Origin: DASWIV01 sp036397475
GTDB lineage: Bacteria; JAJVIF01; JAPKYR01
Length of the DNA stretch: 10,481 nt
Reading direction: 5' to 3'
NCBI GenBank assembly: GCA_036397475.1
Contig: DASWIV010000363.1
Location: 1 to 10,481 of the forward strand
Shown: positions 1-6,011 of the stretch, piece by piece
Layout: each line of letters starts with the position of its first letter
Numbering within the stretch: the stretch's first letter is position 1
Made by a program: the position numbers and the translations under genes
Notes under the pieces: model-generated
Told to the model about the DNA's origin: nothing
What the model saw: the letters and a program-made list of their open reading frames with translations, nothing else
Databases searched by the model: none

Positions 1-41
1 ACATGTCTGCAAGCGAAGAGCTTGTAGGTGCCGATCGTTGA

Positions 42-70
42 ATTATATATCATTCCCCTGAATTTGCCAG
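42..70 (-). promoter_or_regulatory. Probable sigma-70-type promoter reading off the left edge
   Basis: Read on the minus strand, a -35 box CTGGCA (65-70) is followed after exactly 17 bases by a perfect -10 box TATAAT (42-47). It lies downstream of rplS and points out of the window, so it would start transcription near base 35 of whatever lies further left. The perfect -10 is what is seen. The -35 matches only four of six consensus positions, and no gene start is visible in the remaining 35 bases. Confidence 0.45.
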
Positions 71-108
71 TCGCGTTTCAATCATCCGCCGTGCGGCGCT
101 TTGAGGAT

Positions 109-720
109 TTACTTTTTCGTCATGCGGCGTTCCTTGATTCGCGCCGACTTTCCAGCCCTATCTCTGAGGTAATAAAGCTTTGCCCGCCTGACCTGGCCGC
201 GCCTGATTACTTCCACCCGGTCAATTTTCTTGGAGTGCGCGAAGAATGTCCTCTCGACTCCCACTCCCCACGAGTTTTTCCTTATGGTGAAAGTCTCGTC
301 GACCCCGCCGTGTCTCTGTGCGATGCAGACACCTTCAAATGCCTGAAGCCGTTCCTTGTTACCCTCGACGATTTTGACCCATACCTTGACGGTATCTCCC
401 GGACGGAATTCCGGGAAGTCAGTCCGCAGCTGGGCGTTGGTGATCATCGCTATCTTCTCGAATCGGTTAGGACCTTTCGGCTCATCCTCTTCTTTCGCGA
501 CAACCACAGCTTCCACTTCTTCCTCTTCATCTTCTTCCTCATCTTCAGCTTCGTCCGAGGACCCGGCCTCAGTCGTTACTTCCTTGACCTCAGCTTCGGC
601 TGTGGTTTCGTCTGCCGCTTCCGATTCTACATGGGCAGTCTCGGCATTTTCAGGCTCAGGTGTTTCCGTGGATTCGGGTTCCTGGTCCTGTGTTTCTTCG
701 TTTTTATTCTCTTCGGTCAT
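109..720 (-). CDS. rplS: Large ribosomal subunit protein bL19 with an acidic N-terminal extension
   Basis: L19 is a 50S protein at the interface with the 30S subunit. The core is residues 86-203 and carries clear family motifs: FRPGDTVKV near 105-113, the VVEGNKERLQAFEG-like stretch (here starting IVEGNKE), GVGVERTF, and the C-terminal RRAKLYYLRDRAGKSARIKER. Family members are usually about 115 residues, whereas this one is 203. The extra first 80 or so residues are low complexity: by hand count 36 of the first 80 are Asp or Glu and only 3 are Lys or Arg, with a run DEEEDEEEE near 60-68. The ATG at 720 has an AAGGA Shine-Dalgarno 9 bases upstream. An internal ATG at residue 92 would give 112 residues but would cut into the conserved N-terminal helix, so the long form is preferred. 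It is the last gene of the rpsP-trmD cluster, 82 bases after trmD. Confidence 0.95.
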   Translation of the reverse strand: MTEENKNEETQDQEPESTETPEPENAETAHVESEAADETTAEAEVKEVTTEAGSSDEAEDEEEDEEEEVEAVVVAKEEDEPKGPNRFEKIAMITNAQLRTDFPEFRPGDTVKVWVKIVEGNKERLQAFEGVCIAQRHGGVDETFTIRKNSWGVGVERTFFAHSKKIDRVEVIRRGQVRRAKLYYLRDRAGKSARIKERRMTKK

Positions 721-802
721 TTTCTGTTTTCCTTATCCCCCTGTAAACCCCCCGGCGAGCGGGAAGATGGTTAACTCATGAAGTCCCCATTCAAGGGGAG
801 GG

Positions 803-1525
803 TCATTCCTTATCATGCAACAAATCCGGACGGTGCCGGCTTGTAAGCTCTCTTCGTTTCATGGCTCTCCATGACTCTATTCTCGCGTGGTCGCCGCTCA
901 TCAGGACATCCGGAACCTTCAGTCCGCGATATTCGGGCGGACGGGTGAATACCGGATGGTCGAGCATGCTGGTAGTGAACGATTCGTGGGAAAGGGATTC
1001 GGGATTACCAAGTGTCCCTTCCATAAGCCGTGCGACACCGTCGAGGATCACAAGCGCCGGAATTTCTCCACCGCTCAGTACAAAATCCCCGATACTGACG
1101 AGTTTCCAGTCGAAGAGTTCATACAACCTCTCATCGAAACCCTCATAATGTCCGGCTACAATCGCGATGCTCATTTTATCCGTTTCAAGCGAGGAAAGAT
1201 TCAGAAGAAAATCCTGTTTCAATCTTTCACCGCGCGGGCATGTCAGGATCAATACAACTTCCCTGCCCTCCGATTTCCGCTCCTCGATGACATGCTCAAT
1301 GCAGTCGACAAGAGGTTCAAGCATGAGGACCATTCCAGGCCCGCCGCCATAGGGAATATCGTCGACCTGACGGTATTTTCCCCTGGCGTAGCCACGGATA
1401 TCGCGAATCGTAACGTCCACCAGGTTTTTCTCGATAGCCAGCCGAAGGATACTGGTTTTGACCGGGGAATCGAAAAAATCCGGGAACAGAGTCAGGATGT
1501 CAATGTTCAGCTTTCCAGTACTCAC
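803..1525 (-). CDS. trmD: tRNA (guanine-37-N1)-methyltransferase TrmD
   Basis: TrmD uses S-adenosylmethionine to methylate N1 of G37, next to the anticodon, in tRNAs reading CNN/proline-type codons, which prevents +1 frameshifting. It is a cytoplasmic SPOUT-family homodimer. Motifs in order: PYGGGPGM (58-65), GHYEGFDER (125-133), and the trefoil-knot stretch GDFVLSGGE (146-154) followed by D162, which by motif corresponds to the catalytic aspartate. HPVFTRP (180-186) and VPDVLMSGDHARIESWR close the protein. At 240 residues it is near the usual 240-255. The start is GTG at 1525 and overlaps the rimM stop by four bases (GTGA). No good Shine-Dalgarno is visible, so translation is probably coupled to rimM. 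rplS follows after 82 bases. Confidence 0.97.
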   Translation of the reverse strand: MSTGKLNIDILTLFPDFFDSPVKTSILRLAIEKNLVDVTIRDIRGYARGKYRQVDDIPYGGGPGMVLMLEPLVDCIEHVIEERKSEGREVVLILTCPRGERLKQDFLLNLSSLETDKMSIAIVAGHYEGFDERLYELFDWKLVSIGDFVLSGGEIPALVILDGVARLMEGTLGNPESLSHESFTTSMLDHPVFTRPPEYRGLKVPDVLMSGDHARIESWRAMKRRELTSRHRPDLLHDKE

Positions 1526-2019
1526 TCGAGGAGACCGGGGAGGAGATCCACAGTGACGGTGCCGTTTTCGAGGTCGATTTTTTTGATCACATCGTCGATA
1601 GCCGGAAGGAGAGCTTCCCTATCGCCATCGACCACCTCGTAAACATCGTTAGCCCCGGTCCGGATCACCTCCTCGATCACGCCGAGGAATTCTCCCCCGG
1701 AAGTGGTGACTCTCAATCCAATCAATCGCTCCCGCATCTTCTGTTCGATCTCAGCGGGAGTGAGTTCATTATCACCGAGTAAAACGTAACAATCTTTATA
1801 TTCTTCAGCCTTGTTCCGGTCGTCGAATCCTTCGAGTTTCACCATCGCAAATCCCTTGTGGATTTTGACTCCGGAGACCGGGTGTTCTTCTGTTTCGTCT
1901 TCGTCAGTTTCGATTACCAGTTTATCGAATTCAGAAAATCTCCCGGGTTCGTCAAGAAGGCTGTAAATCTTAATCTCGCCCTTAATACCGAAAGCCCCGG
2001 AAATAAGGCCTATCTTCAT
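1522..2019 (-). CDS. rimM: 16S rRNA processing/ribosome maturation factor RimM
   Basis: RimM binds ribosomal protein uS19 and helps the head of the 30S subunit mature. The N-terminal RimM barrel is recognisable from the opening IGLISGAFGIKGEIKI (family pattern G-x-hydrophobic-G-x-x-G-I-x-G-E-hydrophobic). The C-terminal PRC-barrel, about residues 90-163, begins LIGLRVTTSGGEFLGVIEEV and contains NDVYEVV and ALLPAIDDVIKKID. Length is 165 residues, typical. The ATG at 2019 is 22 bases after the khpA stop. Only a weak ribosome binding site is visible there, consistent with coupling to the upstream gene. The TGA stop overlaps the GTG start of trmD. The order rpsP-khpA-rimM-trmD-rplS is the classic one and supports the call. 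Confidence 0.95.
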   Translation of the reverse strand: MKIGLISGAFGIKGEIKIYSLLDEPGRFSEFDKLVIETDEDETEEHPVSGVKIHKGFAMVKLEGFDDRNKAEEYKDCYVLLGDNELTPAEIEQKMRERLIGLRVTTSGGEFLGVIEEVIRTGANDVYEVVDGDREALLPAIDDVIKKIDLENGTVTVDLLPGLLE

Positions 2020-2041
2020 CCTGGAATCTTCAGTCCGCAGG

Positions 2042-2344
2042 TTAATTTACGATCTCAACTCCTACCGATAATCTCGCCTGAACCGCGGCAGCTTTCATTA
2101 ATAATCTAAGGGACCGGATGATCCTGCCATTTTTTCCGATCACCTTGCCGACATCCGCTTCGTTAACCTTAATTTCAAGAATCACCGAACGTTCGTTTTT
2201 AACTTCGTGGATTTTCACCTCATCGGGGTAATCCACCATACTTTTAACAATAAATTCCAGCAGACCGGAAAGGTCCGCGTCGCGTCTCATTCCTCCGGAA
2301 GAGTCTGATCTGTCATTCCCGGACCTGTAATCATTGTGGCTCAC
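2042..2344 (-). CDS. khpA: Small KH-domain RNA-binding protein KhpA (YlqC/UPF0109 family)
   Basis: This is a single type II KH domain protein of the family encoded between rpsP and rimM in many bacteria; members bind RNA, and in some Firmicutes they pair with KhpB/Jag. The family opening LLEFIVKSMVDYPDEV lies at about residues 28-43, and the RNA-contacting GxxG loop is GKNG (70-73), followed by IIRSLRLLMKAAA. With the GTG start at 2344 the protein is 100 residues, about 20 longer than the usual 75-80. The extra 18-20 N-terminal residues are hydrophilic (Ser, Asp, Arg, Asn). The start is decided by an excellent Shine-Dalgarno, GGGGAGGAG at 2351-2359, six bases upstream. A GTG at 2377 has no such site. 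The ATG at 2290, which would restore family length, has a purine run too close to it (about one base). Confidence 0.9.
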   Translation of the reverse strand: MSHNDYRSGNDRSDSSGGMRRDADLSGLLEFIVKSMVDYPDEVKIHEVKNERSVILEIKVNEADVGKVIGKNGRIIRSLRLLMKAAAVQARLSVGVEIVN

Positions 2345-2359
2345 GTCGTACTCCTCCCC
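2345..2359 (-). promoter_or_regulatory. Strong ribosome binding site that sets the khpA start
   Basis: On the minus strand GGGGAGGAG (2351-2359) lies six bases (TACGAC) before the GTG at 2344. It is one of the strongest anti-16S matches in the window and favours this GTG over the alternatives at 2377 and 2290. Confidence 0.75.
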
Positions 2360-2410
2360 TTGTGGAAAAGTTAACACGACTGGACAATCGACAGCTTATT
2401 AGTCCGAGTC

Positions 2411-2833
2411 TTAAGCTTCCGGTTCAGGATTATCATCCCCGGACGCTTCTTCAGTATTTTCCGATTCCTCATGTTCCGCAGCCGGTTCGGGTTCCGGTTC
2501 AGGTTTGGGCACTTCGGCAGGCGGGGCAGTTTCGACTGGAGGCGGGGCTTTTTTAGCGGGTTTTTCCTTTGCAGGAATGGAACCGGCCCCTTCGCCAGAT
2601 TCTGCACGTCGCATCAGCTTTAGAACAGCCAGGGACGGTATCGCGCCCTTGCCCTGCCATTCGGAAATCTTTGGGAGATTAATCTCAAGCGGTTTATCCA
2701 GCTTGTAAGGACTGTAATGACCTACAATCTCGATTTCCTTCCCACCGCGTGCGCTGCGGCTTTCAATGACAACCACCCGATAGGTGGGTTGCTTTTTACG
2801 TCCGATACGTTTTAGTCTTATTTTTACTGACAC
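2411..2833 (-). CDS. rpsP: Small ribosomal subunit protein bS16 with a Pro/Glu-rich C-terminal tail
   Basis: S16 is an early-assembling 30S protein that binds the 5' domain of 16S rRNA. The core, residues 1-79, carries the family signatures VKIRLKRIGRKKQPTYRVVV (3-22), S25-R-S-A-R-G-G, IEIVGHYSPY (34-43) and the helix around W59-QGKGAIPS. Normal members are 80-90 residues; this one has 140. Residues 89-95 are a short basic patch (KEKPAKK). Residues 96-140 are a low-complexity tail with, by hand count, 15 acidic residues and 12 prolines in 45, including repeated Pro-Glu pairs at 111-117. The start is GTG at 2833, with GAGG 11 bases upstream, rather far. The usual upstream partner ffh is not present. 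The gene heads its own cluster, with a promoter candidate at 2876-2904. Confidence 0.95.
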   Translation of the reverse strand: MSVKIRLKRIGRKKQPTYRVVVIESRSARGGKEIEIVGHYSPYKLDKPLEINLPKISEWQGKGAIPSLAVLKLMRRAESGEGAGSIPAKEKPAKKAPPPVETAPPAEVPKPEPEPEPAAEHEESENTEEASGDDNPEPEA

Positions 2834-2875
2834 TTAGTCAGAAACCTCGTATTAAATTTTTATGCACAAACGGCT

Positions 2876-2904
2876 TTTGTAACATATTTTTATGTTCGAG
2901 ACAA
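2876..2904 (-). promoter_or_regulatory. Probable promoter of the rpsP-khpA-rimM-trmD-rplS cluster, with a palindrome in its spacer
   Basis: On the minus strand, -35 TTGTCT (2899-2904) and -10 TACAAA (2876-2881) are separated by exactly 17 bases. Each matches four of six consensus positions. Start of transcription would be near 2869, about 35 bases before the rpsP GTG. The 147-base gap between fabF and rpsP is the longest inside the minus-strand block, which fits a promoter here. An inverted repeat, AACATA/TATGTT with a four-base T/A loop (2881-2896), occupies most of the spacer and could be a repressor site. Boxes are weak, so this is an inference. Confidence 0.35.
2881..2896. repeat. Perfect 6-bp AT-rich inverted repeat, possible operator
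   Basis: On the plus strand AACATA (2881-2886) and TATGTT (2891-2896) are exact reverse complements around four T residues. It sits between the -35 and -10 boxes proposed for rpsP. There is no adjacent T-run or GC-rich stem, so it is not an intrinsic terminator. I do not recognise it as the site of any known fatty-acid regulator such as FapR, FabT or FabR. Confidence 0.4.
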
Positions 2905-2980
2905 GTAGAAGTCATAAATTTTGGAGATTTGTTCTTGTGCCTACGGAAATCCCCATGTACGCGATGGGCTACATCATTTA

Positions 2981-4219
2981 TTAATGAAGATTCCTGATAG
3001 CCAGTACCGCATTATGGCCGCCGAAGCCGAACGAATTCGACAACAGAACATTAATCTTGTGCTCACGGGATTCGTTCGGCACGTAATCGAGATCGCATTC
3101 GGGATCGGGGAATTCATAGTTAATTGTCGGTGGTATCAAGCCATCCTGCATGCATAATAATGTCGCCGCTAATTCGATCGCGCCGCTCGCACCAAGTAAA
3201 TGACCGACCATGCTCTTTGTAGAACTAATTGGGATTTCCTTTGCGTAATCCCCAAACAGGGCTTTAATGGCATGTGTTTCGGATTCATCGTTGTATGGAG
3301 TCGATGTTCCGTGGGCGTTTATGTAATTCACCTCATGGAGGTCAATTCCGGCGTAATCTATCGCAGCCCTCATGGCTTCTATCGCGCCGATACCGCCAGG
3401 CGATGGGGCGGTGATATGGTAAGCGTCGCATGTAGCGCCGTATCCGATCACCTCACCGTAGATCCTGGCTCCGCGCTTTTCGGCGAGTTCCATATTTTCA
3501 AATACGAACATAGCACCGCCTTCACCCATGACAAACCCCGACCGCTTGGCATCGAACGGCCTGGACGCATGCTCGGGATCGTCGTTGAATTGGTCGGTGA
3601 CAGCTTTCATGTTGGTGAATCCCGCGACACCCAGAGGTATCAAAGCCGCTTCAGTTCCCCCGGTCAACATAGTTGGAGACATTCCGGTCTGAACAAGCTT
3701 GTACGCGATCCCCATAGCGTGATTCGAGCTTGCGCACGCGCTAACCACAGCATGGTTCGGCCCCTTCAATCCCTGGTGTATCGAAATAAGTCCCGCGGCA
3801 ATATTAACTATTGAATGCGGGATATAGAACGGGCTTACCCTGTCCGGACCCTTGGTAACCAATTTTTCATGGTCCCGGCAGAATGTCGTCAAACCACCTA
3901 TTCCGGACCCGTGAATAACACCCGTGTGATCCCTGTCGAGCTCGCCATCTTTAAATCCAGCGTCTTTGATAGCGAGGTCGGACGCAGCGACAGCGTAGAG
4001 GCTGTAAGGATCGTACTGGCGGGCAGCCTTCTTATCAACGAACTGCTCGGGATCGAAATCCAGGACCTCGCCACCGATAGTAACTTTGAACCCGGTGGTG
4101 TCCCATTTCCGGATATTTCTGATACCGCTGCGACCCTCCTTTATTGCAGAGCCGAAATCGTCTTTTGTATTACCGAAAGTTGAAATTATTCCCATTCCGG
4201 TTATCGCAACACGTTTCAT
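2981..4219 (-). CDS. fabF: 3-oxoacyl-[acyl-carrier-protein] synthase II (KAS II, FabF)
   Basis: FabF condenses malonyl-ACP with a growing acyl-ACP, releasing CO2 and lengthening the fatty acid by two carbons; it acts in the cytoplasm as a homodimer. The thiolase-fold catalytic triad is complete: nucleophile C162 in VVSACASS, H303 in NAHGTSTPYND and H340 in STKSMVGHLLGASG, with K335 in the same motif. The C-terminal glycine-rich loop NSFGFGGHNA (395-404) is also present. Length is 412, matching the family. Start ATG at 4219 has GGGAGG at 4230-4235, ten bases upstream. It follows fabG by 92 bases, a gap that holds a terminator and no acpP. The two-His/Cys triad and this neighbourhood separate it from FabH (Cys-His-Asn). 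A FabB-type role cannot be excluded from sequence alone. Confidence 0.96.
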   Translation of the reverse strand: MKRVAITGMGIISTFGNTKDDFGSAIKEGRSGIRNIRKWDTTGFKVTIGGEVLDFDPEQFVDKKAARQYDPYSLYAVAASDLAIKDAGFKDGELDRDHTGVIHGSGIGGLTTFCRDHEKLVTKGPDRVSPFYIPHSIVNIAAGLISIHQGLKGPNHAVVSACASSNHAMGIAYKLVQTGMSPTMLTGGTEAALIPLGVAGFTNMKAVTDQFNDDPEHASRPFDAKRSGFVMGEGGAMFVFENMELAEKRGARIYGEVIGYGATCDAYHITAPSPGGIGAIEAMRAAIDYAGIDLHEVNYINAHGTSTPYNDESETHAIKALFGDYAKEIPISSTKSMVGHLLGASGAIELAATLLCMQDGLIPPTINYEFPDPECDLDYVPNESREHKINVLLSNSFGFGGHNAVLAIRNLH

Positions 4220-4260
4220 AATATTTATGCCTCCCGAAATCCGGTCAGCTCAAATTTCTC

Positions 4261-4290
4261 GTTAAAAAAATTAACGCGGCGGTGGCCGCG
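4261..4290 (-). terminator. Rho-independent terminator between fabG and fabF
   Basis: On the minus strand the fabG stop is followed after about 20 bases by a perfect six-base-pair GC stem, CGCGGC (4290-4285) and GCCGCG (4280-4275), with the loop CACC. The stem is followed by TTAA and a run of seven T residues (to 4264). This is the textbook form of an intrinsic terminator for leftward transcription. It lies inside what is otherwise a continuous fab cluster, in the place where acpP is usually found. It implies that fabF is expressed by partial readthrough or from its own promoter in the remaining 40 bases before its ATG. Confidence 0.75.
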
Positions 4291-4311
4291 GAAAAGGGCA
4301 TAGGATACATA

Positions 4312-5061
4312 TTAAGCCATGTTAAGTCCACCATTGACGTGTATTACCGCACCGGTAATATACCCGGCTTCTTCGCTTGACAGATACAAAGCGGCGGCAG
4401 CGACGTCCATGGCAGTACCTTTACGTCCGAGTGCGATGTATTTGTACAGTTCCGTCTGGCGCTCCTCGGACATTTCGTAACTCATTCCGGCATCGATATA
4501 CCCGGGCGCAATCACATTAGACGTGACGTTTCTTGGCCCAAGCTCGCGAGCGATCGCTCGGCTCATTCCCTCGATACCGGCTTTACTGGCTGAATAAGCT
4601 GCCTGGGCTGTACTTCCGGTATGAGCGACCACACTACCCATATGTATAAGCCGTCCCCAGTGGTTTTTCGCCATTCTTCTCGCCGCGGCACGGGACAGGT
4701 AAAGCATGCTTGCCAGGTTCGACATAAGGACATCCTGTACAAGCTCAGGTGTCTGCCTGATAAGTAGCGCTTCCCTGTTTACCCCGGCGTTATTTATAAG
4801 AATATGCAGGTCGCCCAAATCGTCACAAGTTTCCTCGACCAGCTTGTCGGCGGAATCTGCATTCGACAGGTCCGCCTGATAAATAAAAGCCTTCCTGCCT
4901 GTGTTCTCAATTTCGACGGCTAATCCCCTGGCGGCATTTTCATTTGAATTGTAATGGCACGCGATATCAGCGCCGGCTTTCGCGAGTTCCATAGCGACAG
5001 CCAGTCCGATTCCTCCGCTCGCGCCCGTTACAAGCGCTATTTTTCCTGTCAGGTCAAACAT
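4312..5061 (-). CDS. fabG: 3-oxoacyl-[acyl-carrier-protein] reductase FabG
   Basis: FabG uses NADPH to reduce 3-oxoacyl-ACP to 3-hydroxyacyl-ACP, the first reduction of the elongation cycle. It is a classical short-chain dehydrogenase/reductase with a Rossmann fold: cofactor motif TGASGGIG (12-19), NNAG (90-93), N115, and the catalytic S143, Y156 and K160 (YSASK). The SDR loop after the active site, VIAPGYIDAGM, and the C-terminal ITGAVIHVNGG are typical. Length is 249, normal for the family. SDRs are a broad family, but position between fabD and fabF makes FabG the clear call. The ATG at 5061 follows the fabD stop by only two bases, with no strong Shine-Dalgarno, so translation is probably coupled. 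Confidence 0.95.
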   Translation of the reverse strand: MFDLTGKIALVTGASGGIGLAVAMELAKAGADIACHYNSNENAARGLAVEIENTGRKAFIYQADLSNADSADKLVEETCDDLGDLHILINNAGVNREALLIRQTPELVQDVLMSNLASMLYLSRAAARRMAKNHWGRLIHMGSVVAHTGSTAQAAYSASKAGIEGMSRAIARELGPRNVTSNVIAPGYIDAGMSYEMSEERQTELYKYIALGRKGTAMDVAAAALYLSSEEAGYITGAVIHVNGGLNMA

Positions 5062-5063
5062 GG

Positions 5064-6011
5064 TTAAGATATTTTTTTAACTACATCCTCAAGATCGTCA
5101 GGTGACGATACCCCGCAGATGACTCCGTCCCAGTCACGTCCGGCGATCTTTTTGACCAGTCCCTGGAGTACATTTCCATGCCCAATCTCGATGAAAGCCT
5201 CAACACCGGCATCCAGCATGAACTCTATCGATTCAACCCAGCGCACCGGGGACTCTATCTGGGTGGATAACATCTCGTGGAACAAACCATTATCCATATT
5301 TGGCTGGGCATTTACATTATGCACAACCGGCCAGTCCGGCAGGTTAAAATCTATATCCTCGAGCTCCCTGGAAAATTTCTCTCGCACCGGTTTCATCAGG
5401 CGTGAATGGAATGGAGCGCTTACTTCGAGTGGGATTGCCCTTTTGATGCCATACTCCCCTGATTTTTCCATCGCCCTTTGAACGGCCGACTTTTGTCCGC
5501 TGATTACAGTCTGGCCGGGAGCGTTAAGGTTGGCTATGTCCAGGATCTCGCCGGCTGATGTAGCGTCGACGAGATTCTTTACATCGTGGTCCGTACCGCC
5601 GATCAACGCCGCCATGGCACCGACATCCTTCGGAACCGCGTCCTGCATCAACTGGCCACGCTTTCTCACGAGCCTGATCGCGTCAGGGATTGTCAATGCT
5701 CCAGCCGCGGTAAGGGCTGAGAACTCACCAAGAGAATGTCCCGCCAGGTATGCAGGGGAAATTTTGCTTCCAATTGCCTTGAGTAATTCTTTCCAGGCGA
5801 CAATTGAAGTGGCGAGAATCGCGGGCTGTGCGTTGTATGTCAGGGTCAATTCTTCCTGAGGGCCGTTCTGAACGAGTTTCATAAGGTCGAATCCGGCGGA
5901 TTCATTGGCGGCCGTGAATATATCCGATGTTGCCGACGACGACAAAAAAGGATCCACCATACCCACTTCCTGGGAGCCCTGTCCCGGGAATATGCATGCG
6001 TATTTTTTCAT
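5064..6011 (-). CDS. fabD: Malonyl-CoA:ACP transacylase FabD
   Basis: FabD moves the malonyl group from CoA to the phosphopantetheine arm of acyl carrier protein, supplying the extender unit for FabH and FabF. Motifs: FPGQGSQ (8-14, oxyanion-hole Gln11), the nucleophile elbow GHSLGE (91-96, S93), R118 that binds the malonyl carboxylate, and H202 in APFHS as the catalytic partner. NAPGQ (163-167) and the late EIGHGNVLQGLVKK stretch are also characteristic. Length is 315, typical (about 300-315). Its ATG overlaps the fabH TGA by four bases, and fabG begins two bases after its stop, so fabH-fabD-fabG form a tight translationally linked unit. Confidence 0.96.
   Translation of the reverse strand: MKKYACIFPGQGSQEVGMVDPFLSSSATSDIFTAANESAGFDLMKLVQNGPQEELTLTYNAQPAILATSIVAWKELLKAIGSKISPAYLAGHSLGEFSALTAAGALTIPDAIRLVRKRGQLMQDAVPKDVGAMAALIGGTDHDVKNLVDATSAGEILDIANLNAPGQTVISGQKSAVQRAMEKSGEYGIKRAIPLEVSAPFHSRLMKPVREKFSRELEDIDFNLPDWPVVHNVNAQPNMDNGLFHEMLSTQIESPVRWVESIEFMLDAGVEAFIEIGHGNVLQGLVKKIAGRDWDGVICGVSSPDDLEDVVKKIS

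Noticed and set aside
8..25. Short inverted repeat (CAAGC/GCTTG) at the left edge
   Set aside because: It has five pairs, no T-run and no gene context visible within the window, so no role can be supported.
87..98. CGCC/GGCG hairpin just after the rplS stop as a terminator
   Set aside because: The stem is only four pairs and is followed on the minus strand by GATGATTG rather than a T-run.
28..774. Plus-strand open frame of 248 codons across rplS
   Set aside because: It is antisense to rplS, whose L19 motifs are unmistakable. Its Phe/Leu/Ser-rich runs come from reading the Glu-coding repeats backwards.
887..1642. Plus-strand open frame of 251 codons across trmD and the end of rimM
   Set aside because: It is antisense to two well-conserved genes, has no ribosome binding site or recognisable motif, and is explained by codon bias of the opposite strand.
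2371..2607. Minus-strand 78-codon frame within the rpsP tail
   Set aside because: It is a +1/-1 frame of the Pro/Glu repeat DNA, giving a Lys/Arg/Asn/Pro-rich product without a start signal.
2952..2968. CCCAT/ATGGG hairpin after the fabF stop as a terminator
   Set aside because: It is a five-pair stem with a seven-base loop and no T-run on the downstream side; too weak to call.
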